In this document: positions 46,800 to 57,942 of the stretch, piece by piece
Numbering within the stretch: the first letter of the stretch is position 1
How the letters are laid out: every line of letters starts with the position of its first letter
Source of the DNA: Amborella trichopoda
Taxonomy: Eukaryota; Streptophyta; Magnoliopsida; Amborellales; Amborellaceae
Direction: 5' to 3'
DNA length: 64,000 bases
Assembly (NCBI RefSeq): GCF_000471905.2
Contig: NW_006498435.1
Coordinates: forward strand, 4,151,211-4,215,210
Translations under genes and position numbers: made by a program
The notes under the pieces: generated by a model
Told to the model about the DNA's origin: nothing
Database searches by the model: none
The model's input: the letters and a program-made list of their open reading frames with translations, nothing else

Positions 46800-47375
46800 A
46801 TAGCAGCAGACAGCTCCACCAAGACATCCAACAGGGTGTAGACATTAAAATCATCCCTCAATATCCACAACAAGCAAGAAATTGTCAAATCAGGTCAACA
46901 GCTGCCCACAACAACTAAGGTATAGCCCTTTCAAGGCCGCCTTACCAAAACCCCTCCCTGACCAGAACAGACATTCAGAACAGGCCAACAAAAAGCCCCA
47001 ACTGGACTCGACAGGATGGGACCTCAGAGGTACTATGCTTGTCAAAGAAAACCTGATATGGCTACCAACAACGTCGTCAAAACGTCCAATAGGGTGTAGA
47101 CTTTAAGATCATCCCTCACAGGTAAGAAATTGTCATGCCAGGCACCCTGCGAACCTGGTATGGCAGCGAACAATGCTGCCAAGACATCCAATGGGGTGTA
47201 GACATTAAAATCATCCGTCACTGGTTCTACCTCCACCAAGACATCCAACAGTATCTAGACTTTAAAATCATTCCTCACATGCAAGAAACTGTGATACGAG
47301 GAGCACTGCAATCCTGGTGTGGCTGCGAACGAGGCCGTCAAAACGTCCAACAGGGTGTAGACTTTAAAATCATCC
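46800..47375 (+). repeat. Repeated GGTGTAGACATTAAAATCAT units
   Basis: The phrase (A/G)CGTCCAA(C/T)(A/G)GGGTGTAGAC or near copies recurs at about 46,825, 47,080, 47,185 and 47,345, with a partial copy at 47,240. Each is followed by TTAAAATCATCC and a CAAGAAA(T/C)TGT phrase. A related single unit lies near 53,740 in copy Z. Confidence 0.8.
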
Positions 47376-47587
47376 CTTAATGTCCCTTCTCCCCTGAAGT
47401 CTCCACGAATGGATTTGCAACAAATGCATCCAGATGTCTAAGCATCCTGGTTACAACGTTATGCAAATATTCTTTCGGCATTCGCATGGTTTTGTGGCCA
47501 GGAGAAAAAATAAATAAAGTCGAAGGGTAATTCTCTGAATGTTGTCCTTCTCGCTTCTCTTGAAGCACAAAATTTGGTGGGGCAAGT

Positions 47588-49338
47588 TGTTTGAGGGCAT
47601 TCTTCATCACCTTGTATCCTCGATGGGGAATAAAGGGAAGCCAGCACAATAAAGCCCTAATTCAGAAGCAAAATTTCCAATAGTCTCAGAATGGCCCAAG
47701 AAGGATCAAGAATGTTGATAAATGTCTCCTAAGAACACCTATCAAGTTTTGTCGCAATCCGACAAGTTCAAAGAAGTGTAGACACAGAAACAGTTTTGGG
47801 AAAGTAAGCCTCTATCGCCTTGAAATGGATCTTATAACTATAGTGCTATCACTGAAGGGTCAAATGACTATGGGACCAATGTCATTGGATCCGAAACGTT
47901 CGAAAACCCTAAAGAAACAAGTTTCGGCTTGATCAGATGTTCTTGAACTAAGTTATCGCAAAATTATCCAAAATGGGTAGGTCACACACTATTACTATGC
48001 ACTCTTAGTGAACCAATTTCCATTAATGGAAACTATGTTCATGGGTTTTAGAGCTCAACTTTGAAAGACCATATCTCTCTCATCCTAAGCCGGATCAAGC
48101 TTAAATTTTATGGGCGTGTTTGTCTCATCGACCCGAGCATTTTGATATGTGGCATGCAGCCCATATCATGGCCCGAGCAGGAAGAAAAACATGAGGGAAG
48201 GTCTCCATTCAAGGTAAGGTTGCAGGTTTTCTAACAGGAGCACACCTTGATCGAGCGACCACATCATGATGCTCGCACGTCAGATCGACCCGAAATTAGA
48301 CCCATTATGAGCACAAGGTTCGAAGCTTCATCAAAGATGAACCTCGCATGTGATGGACGTTCAGATTTGACGTGTGACTAGTATGAAGTAGCTGCACTTT
48401 TTGGCCATCGAAAACCAAATTCCGGCCAAAAGATCAAAATTGGAAAATGGTCGTTCAAACACCAAATCAAGCCACATTCGTCGCTAAATGCTCACGACCA
48501 CTTGCTCGTCGAAATCCAGTGAAGAAATCATCGAAAAACACCAAGAAACATGCATAATCTTTAAACAAATATCACACGTTTCTCGTGATTTTTGCACTTC
48601 GTGATTGTGGCCCAAAGTCCAGATCCATGGCTCGAAAGTGGTATCAAAGCGGCCGTCTTCCAGAGAAAATCAAGAAATGAATCATCTTTTAGCCAAACAG
48701 AGACCGGAAAGACCTCGAACCAACCTGGGAAGATTGCAAGAGTTCTTGGGCACAACAAGGACTCAATTGGAATTTTGTGGATTGTTGGTACAGGGGCAAA
48801 ATCATTATTTTCACCCATTTTCTAGGATTCTTTTAATTATTTTAATGCTTAAATTTTGACAATTAGGTCAACTTTTGATTGTACACCCACCTTTAGGCCC
48901 CACTTCTATATAAACAAGCATGCACCACATGCAAAAGGACCCAAGTTTCATCAATTAAATTCTATTGTTTGCTTGAGATTTTGGTCCCGTCTTAGTGAGA
49001 GAGAGAGAGGAGAGAGAATACTTTTGGTAGTACCCTCGGGCATAAGGTAAGAAGAAAATAGGTCACAGGAGATGATTCCAATCCGGCCATAGGCCAAGGG
49101 GCCATTCTTAATGATCTAAGAGGGCGCCCACACCAGTCAGTCCGAGCGTGTCACGGGCCCATGCGAGGTGAGCCCCGCCTTGCGACCCTAATTCCTCTCT
49201 CATTGGTTGGTATTCCTGCCCGTGCCTTCTTTGCACAATTCCCAAGAGAGCAATCTCAGGTCTCGGGTCCATCTCTAAACCCGAAACCATGCCACCAGGT
49301 CGACTCTACCCGGAGGGGGAGATCGAGGCACCTAACCA
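47588..49338 (+). mobile_element. Copy Y: 3' LTR with internal deletion (1.75 kb)
   Basis: It starts TGTTTGAGGGCATTC after a polypurine tract and ends CACCTAACCA. U3, a TATATAAA box (48,907-48,914) and the GC-rich end block (49,115-49,338) are present. The CT-rich tract and stem-loop are absent: sequence passes from GAGAGAGAGAATAC (about 49,010) to AGAAAATAGGTC (about 49,055). This is a deletion of about 1.5-2.5 kb relative to sister LTRs. The LTR abuts mid-integrase sequence at 49,339. Confidence 0.8.
48907..48914 (+). promoter_or_regulatory. LTR TATA box
   Basis: TATATAAA in the context CCACTTCTATATAAACAAGC, about 1.32 kb from the LTR start. Confidence 0.68.
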
Positions 49339-50226
49339 GTGATCTCATGGCCCTTTTCATAATGGGGTATGGATATTGTCGAACCTATTGACCCCTCTCC
49401 CTCAGCATTAGGCCATACCTTCATCTTAGTTGCTATAGATTTCTTCTCCAAATGGGCTAATGCGATCCCTCTCAAACACATCCTTGGGGAATCAGTAGCC
49501 AACTTTGTGCAACATCACATCATTTTCTGATTCGTTGTGCTTGACCGGATCATATAAGACAATGGACCCTAGTTCAGGAGCCAACACATTGATCGTTTAG
49601 CTATCCCATTTGGCTTTGAGTGGAAGTACTCTACCATGTACCATCCTCAAGCAAATGGTTTGGTTGCAGCTTTTAACAAAACCCTTTGCAATGTTCTGAG
49701 GAAATTAGTGTCAAAGATAATGAAAAATTGACATAAGAAACTTCTTGAGGATTTATGGGCTTATCGCACCACAACTTGGAATGCTACCAATTCTACTCCT
49801 TATTCTTTAGTTTATGGGAGTGAAGCGGTATTACCCCATGAGATCCAGCTCCTAACGCTTCGCATCGCCGTACATCATGATATGACATAAGATGAGCAGT
49901 TCAATCATCGTTATCAAGAATTAGATGCACTCGATGAGAAGAGATAGGAAGCTTAGTAGAACCTCAAACTCCACTCAGGGAGGATGAAGAGCGCGTTCAA
50001 CAAGTTTATCAAAGTCTGTTCATTCACACGTGGTGATTTAGTTCTAGCAGTGAAGAGGCCAATCATCATGCATGGGCGGCGTAAAGGAAAGTTTGAGCCA
50101 AAATGGGAGGGCCCTTTTGTAGTAAAAAAGGTGTCCCCAAATGGAGCCTATATATTGACTCATTTTGACAGGAAGGATGCGATGCCCCCTATCAACGGAA
50201 GTCACCTAAAAAGGTATTACCCATGA
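49339..50226 (+). pseudogene. Copy Z: integrase, core and C-terminal part
   Basis: Coding sequence begins abruptly at the edge of the preceding LTR, inside the integrase core. It reads a PFS-type phrase, WGMDIVEPIDPSPS (first Asp kept), AIDFFSKWANAIPLK, DNGP after an in-frame stop, then YHPQANGLVAAFNKTLC, where the catalytic Glu is Ala. It continues LWAYRTTTWNATNSTPYSLV, SFTRGDLVLAVKRPIIMHG and PPINGSHLKRYYP, ending at 50,224-50,226. Six or more stops interrupt it. The zinc-binding part and everything upstream are missing here, as expected if an element inserted in the integrase gene. Confidence 0.87.
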
Positions 50227-50603
50227 TCTTTACGGTCTCGAAGGTAAGATCTTAAGCATACTTTCAAGCCATGGGATATGACTCTAAACATTCAGGAAGA
50301 GGGAGTGTGGTAGGATTACTACATTCAATAGAAGCTGAAGTTGCAAAAGAGATAATCAGTGCAAACACACAAAATTTTTTATTAAGAGAAGCTGCAAATT
50401 ACGGATACAACTTTCATTACAAGTGAAAAATCGCAAAATTCAATTCTTACATCTGAGGAAAAGGAAAGTTGTTGGCTATCAGCATTGCTCTTGCATCTAA
50501 GGAAAAGAGGAACGGTGGGTTGTCAGCGTTGCTCTTGCATCTGAGGAAAAGAGCATAGTTGTTCACCAATGTTGCTCCAGCATCAGAGGAAGAGAGAAGG
50601 GTT

Positions 50604-50750
50604 TTAAATCGCGTATATCAGACATACAAAGCAGACTTCTCTGGCAAGGAACTGACTTATGATGCAGAATAAGCCTTGTTCACAGTAAGTGCCATGAACA
50701 ACATGGAGTTCACAATTGTGCTTGAGGACTTGGCTTTCAAACCAGATGAG
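50604..50750 (+). pseudogene. Conserved short frame after integrase (copy Z)
   Basis: In one frame it reads NRVYQTYKADFSGKELTYDA, a stop after one more residue, then ALFTVSAMNNMEFTIVLEDL. This matches the frame at 34,880-35,075 of copy B at the amino-acid level with a similar stop-broken structure. The predicted product is unrecognised. Confidence 0.5.
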
Positions 50751-51235
50751 ATTCCCTCTGACTGGGTCACCATCAATAAAGTTACCAGTTCCAAAGCTCC
50801 CAACCCTCGAAAAGCTCTTCATCAAAGGAATGCTCTTAAAAATTCTTGCCAACGGATATGGATGCTACCCCTTTTGAGTGACAGTCTAAGCTGCCGAGCG
50901 TGATAAACTGTCGTGCATGTTCACTGCCAAGCATACTAAGCTGTCATGTTTGTTCACTGCCGAGCACACTAAACTATCTGCATGTTCACTATCGAGCATG
51001 CTAAGCTGCCGTGCATGTTCATTGCCGAGCACGAAGGCTGTCGTGCATGCTTTCTGCCACTCATCCTTACTGACGAAGGTTCGCCGCCGTGCACGACTGC
51101 TACCACGCATGACCACTATCTTGCACGACTACTATCGTGCATGACCATTGCCAAACATGCTTACTGTCACGCATGATTAGCTGCCATGCATGAAAACTTA
51201 ATGAGTGTGTGCGCTCGCCACATGTTATCACATGA

Positions 51236-51490
51236 CGCTTGGGCTGCTCGATGGCCCTTCGTTTGCTCCCAGTGACCTTTCAGGTGCCTGTGACCCCTCA
51301 ACTCCTGGCGACCTTTCGGTTGCCTGTGACTCCTCAGCTCCCAGTGACCTTTCGATTGCCTATGACCCCTCAGATCCCGGCAACCTTTCAGTTGTCTGTG
51401 ATCCCTCAGCTCCCAGTGACCTTTCAGTTGCCTTTGACCATTCGACTCCCTGTGCCCTTTCAGTCTCCAGTAACCCTCCGACTGTCCGAG
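51236..51490 (+). repeat. 36-bp tandem repeat
   Basis: The phrase GTGACCTTTC(A/G) or a near copy occurs at 51,272, 51,308, 51,344, 51,380 and 51,416, exactly 36 bp apart. Intervening text is of the TTGCCTGTGACCCCTCAGCT type. Because 36 is a multiple of three, a 12-residue repeat is open in more than one frame. Confidence 0.92.
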
Positions 51491-52764
51491 ACCCTGCAGC
51501 TACCCACGACCAACTATTCCTCCTTTGTCGTGGCTCACTGGAATACCTCCCGGCTCACTATTGAGACCCCCCTCCTTCTACTTGGTGTTGCCTTGTCGAC
51601 AAAAAACCACGGACTGTCTATCAAAACGTTTGTGCAAGGCTTCTCACCAGGGCTTCTTCCGTCACAAAACTTGTTGGCAGATGCACTCCTCACCGGAAAG
51701 TTGACACAAAGCTCCTGTTCATCAACAGTTGTGCACTTCCTTCACCGAAAAGGGCATTGTGATAAGTCGAAACCTTTGGTCGTGCCTTCCCTTTGCCGAG
51801 AACCGTTGTGCACAATCGTCGAAAAATATCGCCAATTTGCCGGAAGTCCTCTCCCACGGATTAAAAAGGCAGTTAGTCATTTTACCTTTTGGTAAAATTG
51901 TAAAATGATTTTTTCCCCCTTTTATATATACGGGGCTTCTCAAATCTGTCCCCTGTAAAATGGAAATGTTGCACCAGTCTAGAAGGCCAAACGACGACAG
52001 ACCGGACCGGGTCGAGTCTAGGCTCAAGCCCAAGGCCTAGCACGTCGCTACTGAGCGCGTTCCCTTGCCACTTGTTGCTGTTGAGTGCATTTGTCATGCT
52101 ACCGAGCGCATTCACGTTGCCGTCGAGCTCAAATAGTTTCCGTAGAGAGCGTTCCTCCCCAAATGCTGCTGCCGAGCGCGTTCCCCTGTCAAATGCTACC
52201 GTGCTCGTTCCCCTGCCAAGTGCTGTCGGGCACGTTTCCTCTGCAAATATAGTCGTGCACGCTCTACGCCATGCATACCCCATGCTTGCTGCCGTGCATG
52301 CATCACCACCGTACGCGCTTTACAGCCAAGTGCACTTGACTTCCATTGATTGCCACCAAGCGAATTCATCTCTGAGCACACTCTTTTAGCCTCTGCACCC
52401 ACACCTTTTGCATGTGTCTCTATGCATGCCTTCCCTAGCCTGCCCGTTCGTGTGCACATCGGCAAGGATTGAACCAAAGCACCAGTCCATCCTCATTGGA
52501 GTCACATTCATGCCTTAATCTTTTATCCCTAAGGAGTCATACCCAATTCCTTGTCCCCAGTGAGTTCATTTTTTCCTTCCATCCCTCACTAGGCCACCTT
52601 CATTATCTGAACCCACTGCCCATAAATGGCCTCAGCCATTTTCATCCCCAGTGAGTCAGATCACCATCCAGAGGCTCATTCCCCATGGAGCCTCATCCAC
52701 TTCATATTCCCTAGTGGGTCCATCCCTCATTTGAGGACTCGCATACATGCTGACTCCCGTCACG

Positions 52765-53310
52765 ATCCAGCTATATGACCTTAAGCTATAGTGTACACCT
52801 TGACCGCATGACGTTAAACTGCTTCGCACAATGGTCTAGTTGTTTGACCCTAAACTATAGTGTATGTGCTGGCCATTGATGTTAAACTGCTTCGGGCAAC
52901 GGTCCAGTTGCATGACCGTAAACTGTAGCACATGGCCTGGTTGCATGATGTTAAACTGCTTTGGCCAGGTCCCAACGAGTCCATCTCCATTACCCTATAT
53001 GGGCTCGCTACATTCCCCAGTGGGTCGAACCCATGCCCACAAAACGATGGTAAGCCATTCCATCATCCAAACTCGTCGTCAATTAGTAGTTCACCCATTA
53101 TCAACCTTCCATACAAACACAATCCATCATTCACAGACAATCTCATGCCATCTCCCCTAAGGGATTCAAACCATCACCATACTCATCCTATAGCCTCAAC
53201 AGAACGTCGTCCATTTCCGTCACAGTTCAACAGTATGACCTTAAACTATAATGCATGTCTTAGCCGCATGACGATAAACTGCTTTGCCCAGATCTTGAAG
53301 GCATGACCCT
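52765..53310 (+). repeat. 69-bp-type repeats, copy Z
   Basis: Units with TATGACCTTAAGCTATAGTG, CGCATGACGTTAAACTGCTT and GGTC(C/T)AGTTG lie at about 52,773, 52,842 and 52,910, with a separated unit at about 53,232. They are the same family as the array at 45.4 kb. Confidence 0.85.
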
Positions 53311-55829
53311 AAACATGGCCCCACAAAAAAAAAAAAGAAGGGCATGGTCTAAACCCAAAAGGGGAGCGTCATGAGTAAAAATGACCGACGGGCATGGTCA
53401 TGAAACCATGAGTAAGAGTGTTTTGTAAATAAAAACCGGGCATGGTGAAAACTCGAAAGGGCACCATGAGTAAAACTGGAAAGAAAGGCAGACATGGCCT
53501 ATAGGTCATGGAAAAAAGACCTTAAATCAAAAGGAGGTTGTTGAAAAGTGTCTCTACAGCACCACATCCCTCATTCCAAGCGAAAACCCGAAAGGGCGCT
53601 CAGACCAATAAGCAGGTTGATGCAGTGTCTTCCACCATATGCCGCTTCAGCCAGCATTTCAAGAAAAACAAATCCTCGATAGCAAAATATCCTGTTATCG
53701 GGACCCAAAAACAAATTAGTCGGCCATGCATCCAATGGGGTGTAGACGTTAAAATCATCCTTCCAGATCCCACACAGGCAAGCAACTGTCAAACCAGGTC
53801 AAAACCTGCCTACAACAACCAGGGTGAAGCCAACCCAGGCTGCCTCGCTAAAATCCCTCCCTGGCCGGACTAGACATACAGGGTATGCCACCAAAAACCC
53901 CCAACTGGGCTTGGCAAGATGGGGCCACAGAGGTACCCTACTTGTCAAAGAAAACCTGGTGTAGCAACAAACAATGCCACCAACAAGTCTGATGAGGGTG
54001 ATGACTTTAAAAGCATCTTATATGTCTAATATGGATGAGGACTTAAAACAAATCCCTTAAAAGTCTCAACATCTGGGGTAAGGCAACAAAAACCTCAGCC
54101 ATTTGAGCTCCTTGGTCACCCTTACGGCAAGTAGCTTTGCACGAATATCCCTTTGAAATTCGTGTGATATGGTGGCCACGAAGAAAACTAAAGTCGGAGG
54201 ACAATTTTGTTTCGAATGTTGTACTTATCTCTTCTCTTGAAGCATAACATTCGATGGGGAAAGTTGTTTACGGTCATTTTCCATCACTTGTATCCCCGAT
54301 GTGAATAAGGAGAGAGCATTTTATGACTTAGGTCCATAGGTGTCAAAATACCTGGGGACTACAGAAGCCGTAAGACAATAAGCACTGACCTGAAATAAAA
54401 ATTTCAACAGTGGCCCAATAATGTTCAAGAACATGGCTAAAGGTCTCCTTAGAATACTTGCCAAGTTTCGTTGCAATCCAACAAGTTTTGGGTAATGCAG
54501 ATGTCAAAACAGTTACGGGAAATCCTGCCTCTCTCATGCTAAAAATGGGCTTTGAAGTACAACACCATTATTTGAGCATCATATGGTCTTCAAATCATCT
54601 CCATTGCATTCAGAACGGTTGAAAACCCTTGGGTATCAATTTTTGGTGCATTTGAATGCTTCTTGAGCAAGTTATGACCAACTACCCAAAATGGGTAGGC
54701 CATACACTATTACGGTGCGACCTCGGCCAACCAGTTTCCATTAATGGAAACTGTGCATCACTAATTCGAGGGAAAACTTCACAAGGTCATATTTTCTTAA
54801 TATCGGGTTAGATCGAGCCCAAACTTTGGGAGCACGTTGGTCTCATCGACCCGGTATATTTGATAGGCGACACACATGGTGCCATGGCCCGAGCCGGGAG
54901 AAATTGAAGAGAGAAGTTCACTGGAAAAAACTCAAAAGTTGCAAAAAAATTCCAGCCATACGTCTCACGTTATGGATGGTCGGATTCGAAGCACAATAAG
55001 TCCGAATATGCTGCAATTTCGACCATCGAAATCCAAACTTCGGGTAAAGTTTGCCAATTTGGAAAAAGGTCATCTGGGCATCAAATCAAGACGTTCCTTT
55101 TGTAGAACGATCATGGTAATTTTTTTGTCAGCTACAATCAAGAAATCAGCAAAAAGCACAGAGAAATGGGTTGAATCTTAAAAGTAAGATTGCACGTTTT
55201 TTCATGTTTTTGCCACGTTGTGATCATGGTTCAAAACTCAGATCCACGACTCGAAATTGGTACCAAAATGATCGTCTTCTCAAGCACATCAATAAAAAAA
55301 TAATCTTTCTGCCAGACGGTGATCGGAAAAACCCCGAATCAGCCATAGAAAGTGCGCGCGATTGAATGGTCATGACAAGGATTGATTTGGAATTACTGAA
55401 GTTGTTGGTGCAAGGGCAAAATCATCATTTTGCCCCATTTTTTAAGATTTTATTTTATTCTTTTATTGTTTAATTTCCATCAATTAAGTCAAGTTTTAGT
55501 CATCCACCTATGTTTGAGCCCCACTTCTATATACAGAACGTATCATCTCATTGTAAAGAACCTCTTTTTAGATGAATAAGAAATTTCTTTTTATTTGAGC
55601 ATTGGGTCACGGCTTGGAGAGGGAGTGAGAGGAGAGAGAAAATTTAGATGGGTACCCTTAAATAATTTTCTCTCTCCTATTCTTTCTCTCTATTCTCTCT
55701 CTTCTTTCTCTCGTTTCTTCTCTCTTTCTCTCTTCTCTCTATTTTATCTCTCTCCTATTTCTCTCTTCTTCCTCTTTCTCTCTCTCTTTTCTCTCTCTTC
55801 TTTCTCACTTTTTCTGCTTTCTCTCCACT

Positions 55830-56800
55830 TTCTCGCATGGCAATGCTCACTGCCGAGCGTGATCTCCTTTCTCTCGTTCTCTCTCTTCTATCTCTCTTCT
55901 TCCTTTTTATTTCTCTCTTCTTTCTCTCTCTTCTGTCTCGAACAGCAATGCTCACTATTGAGCGTGATCTCTTCTCTCTCTTTTCTTTCTCTCTTTCCTT
56001 ATTTCTCTCTTCTTTCTCTCTCTTCTGTCTCGCATGGCAGTGTTCACTGCTGAGCGCAATCTCTTCTCTCTCTTTTCTTTCTCTCTTTCTTTCTCTCTCT
56101 TTCTCTCCTCTGTCTCGCACGTTAGTGCTCACAGTCGAGTGCGATCCCCTTTCTTTCTCTCTTTCTCTCCTTCTCTTTCTTCCTCTTTCCTTTCTCTCTC
56201 TTTCTTTCCTTCTTCTCTTCCTTTCTCTTTCCTTTCTCTCCCTTGCTTTCCTTTTTTTCTTTCCTCCTCTTTCCTTTCCCTCTTTTCTTTGTCTTCTCTT
56301 TTGTCTTCTGTCGTGCATGGTAGTGAATGTTGTCGAGCATGATTCTCTCTCTCCTTTCTGTCTCGCACGACAATGAGTGCTGCCGAGTGTGACCCTCTCT
56401 TTCTTCTCTGTCCTTTCTATCACGCACGACAGTGAGTGCTATCGAGCGCAACCCTCTCTTTCCTCTGTTTCTTTTTTGTCTTACGCGGCAATGAGTGCTA
56501 CCAAGCATGACCATCTCTTTCCTCTCTCTTCTGTCTGTCTTACACGACAGTGAGTGCTGCCTAGTGCGACCATCTCTTTCCTCTCTCTTCTTTCTATCTC
56601 GCATGATAGTGAATACTACCGAGAGTGACCTTTTCTTTCTCACCTTTCTGTCTTGCACAATAGTAAGTGCTGCCGAGCGTGACTCTCTCCTCTCTTTCTT
56701 TCTCCTTTCTATCTTATGCAGAAACACACATTACCGAGCATTATCTTTCTCTCTCTTCTTTTTCTGTTCTACACGACAGTGCCTGTTACCAAGCATTATT
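55830..56800 (+). repeat. CT-rich tract with (G/A)CAATG...GCCGAGCGTGA words
   Basis: About thirteen words of the form CGCA(T/C)GGCAGTG(C/T)TCACTGC, then CGAGCGTGA, are separated by TTTCTCTCTCTTCT-type spacers at 50-130 bp. GGCAGTG and CACTGCC arms can pair. The words differ from those of the other LTR copies. Confidence 0.85.
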
Positions 56801-57276
56801 TCTCCTTTTCCCCCCCTTTTCTTTTTTTGATCAAAGGGTAGGCTAAGACTTGTGCAACCGTGTTAGTCTCGACACCAAGCAGCCTAGCTATCGTGCCGGT
56901 CTAATTACCGAGCCCGTCTAACTGCCGTGTTAGATTACCCATTGCGCTAGACCAATCACCGTGGTAGTCTTATTATCGAGCAGCCTAACCGTCATGTCGG
57001 TATGATTACTGAGCCCGTCTATCTGCTGCTCTTAATTAACCTCCGTGTCGGTCTTGCCATTGTGCCAACATAGCTTCATGATTAAACTTCTTCTCTCCTT
57101 TTCACCTTCACTTATCTACTTTCTTATATCCCATTCAGTTCTTATTTCATTATTGTAAAATATGTATCAAGGGCCTTTGTCAAGGAGACGTCAGAAGGCT
57201 GTCGAATTGATATGAACCTGATCATGTAATTTTCTGTTTTCCTTTTAGTACACACGCCTGTGTGCGCTCACCCTAT

Positions 57277-57306
57277 GACAAGGTGGGGTCTTCAGACCCA
57301 CTTGTC
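57277..57306 (+). other. Conserved U5 stem-loop (best copy)
   Basis: GACAAGGTGGGGTC, loop TTCA, GACCCACTTGTC. This is the most complete pairing among the four copies, followed by TGTGTGTGATTGCAG. Confidence 0.7.
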
Positions 57307-57595
57307 ATGTAATCTAATGTGTGTGTGTGATTGCAGCAAAAGAAGAAATAGGCCAAAAGAGGGCACCCAGCGTGATCTAAGAGGGCACCCACGTGAGTTA
57401 GCCCGAGCGAGTCACGAAACCAGGTGAGGTAATTCCACCTCGCACCTTAATTCCTCTCTCATCGGTTGGTAATCCTGCCCGTGTCCTCCTGACACAGTTC
57501 ACGAGAGAGTGGTCTCAGGTCCCGAGTCCATATCAAACCTGGAGTCAAGTCATCAGGTCGACCTGAGCCGAGGGCAAGATCGAGGCATCTAAACA

Positions 57596-57867
57596 GGGTC
57601 AAATCTATGGATTTAGTTGGAACATGATTAATGATGTACATTGTAGTATTGAGAGCCTCACCTCAAAAATGAGGTAATAAATTTGAATAGCTCATCGATA
57701 GACCTAACTGTGTCCATTAGAGTTTTATTTATTCTTTCAACTACACCATTTTATTGTGGTGTATATAGTATTGCAGTTCGGTGAATTATTTCATCCTTCT
57801 TACAAAATTCAGTAAATAAGGCGAATCAATATTCACCTCCCAATCTGTTATATCGTGTGTCACAATA
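57596..57867 (-). pseudogene. Ty1/copia integrase fragment
   Basis: The minus strand reads RTAILYTPQ, one stop, then NGVVERINKTLMDTVRS. After a frameshift it gives MYIINHVPTKSID, the standard order of the C-terminal half of copia integrase, including the Glu of the NGVVER block. It stops at the edge of the preceding LTR. It lies upstream, in element sense, of the copia RT remains at 11.0-12.8 kb on the same strand. Confidence 0.85.
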
Positions 57868-57942
57868 GGACACATATCACAAACTACACACATCCGAGCA
57901 GTACCAGTTCAGAAATCATGCTTATTTGGAATCACATGGCCC

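Larger units (their letters stand above)
43813..47587 (+). other. Copy Y: 3' non-coding region only, no gag or pol
   Basis: Directly after an LTR end, without a primer site, the sequence is already 3'-region type. It has CGTGCATG words (43,813-44,100 and 44,790-45,200), a TTTTATACC block (about 44,658) with a GGGTCGGGC cluster, the 69-bp array, a GGGCATGGT(C/G) block (46,230-46,400), a GGTGTAGAC(A/T)TTAAAATCAT repeat region and a polypurine tract GGTGGGGCAAGT (47,576-47,587). It is most simply the right part of an older element into whose 3' region the previous LTR-bearing element inserted. Confidence 0.68.
50227..54264 (+). other. Copy Z: 3' non-coding region (4 kb)
   Basis: In order: repeats of GTTGCTCTTGCATCTGAGGA (50,480-50,585), the conserved short frame, CTGCCG(T/A)GCATGTTCACTG words (50,880-51,190), the 36-bp array, a TTTTATATATACGG block with GACCGGACCGGGTCG, (T/C)GCCGAGCGC words (52,040-52,340), three to four 69-bp-type repeats (52,765-52,960), the GGGCATGGTC block (53,335-53,480), and a polypurine tract GATGGGGAAAGT (54,253-54,264). 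Confidence 0.75.
54265..57595 (+). mobile_element. Copy Z: 3' LTR, 3.33 kb
   Basis: It starts TGTTTACGGTCATTTTCC after the polypurine tract and ends CATCTAAACA. U3 blocks, TATATAC (55,528-55,534), AATAAG (about 55,574), a CT-rich tract (55,660-56,820), the stem-loop (57,277-57,306) and the GC-rich end block (57,372-57,595) are all present. On its right it abuts copia integrase sequence at 57,596. Confidence 0.83.

Noticed and set aside
51205..51895. A 218-residue frame with 12-residue repeats
   Set aside because: By-product of the 36-bp array; a second frame is open as well and neither has a domain.
55595..56830. Overlapping long frames in the 54-57 kb LTR
   Set aside because: CT-rich tract and hairpin words; open on both strands with no recognisable protein.
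57276..57345. Short intron (GTGGGG...TTGCAG) in the LTR leader
   Set aside because: At about 60-65 bases it is below the usual plant minimum and the stem-loop explains the conservation better. It is kept only as an alternative in the stem-loop finding.
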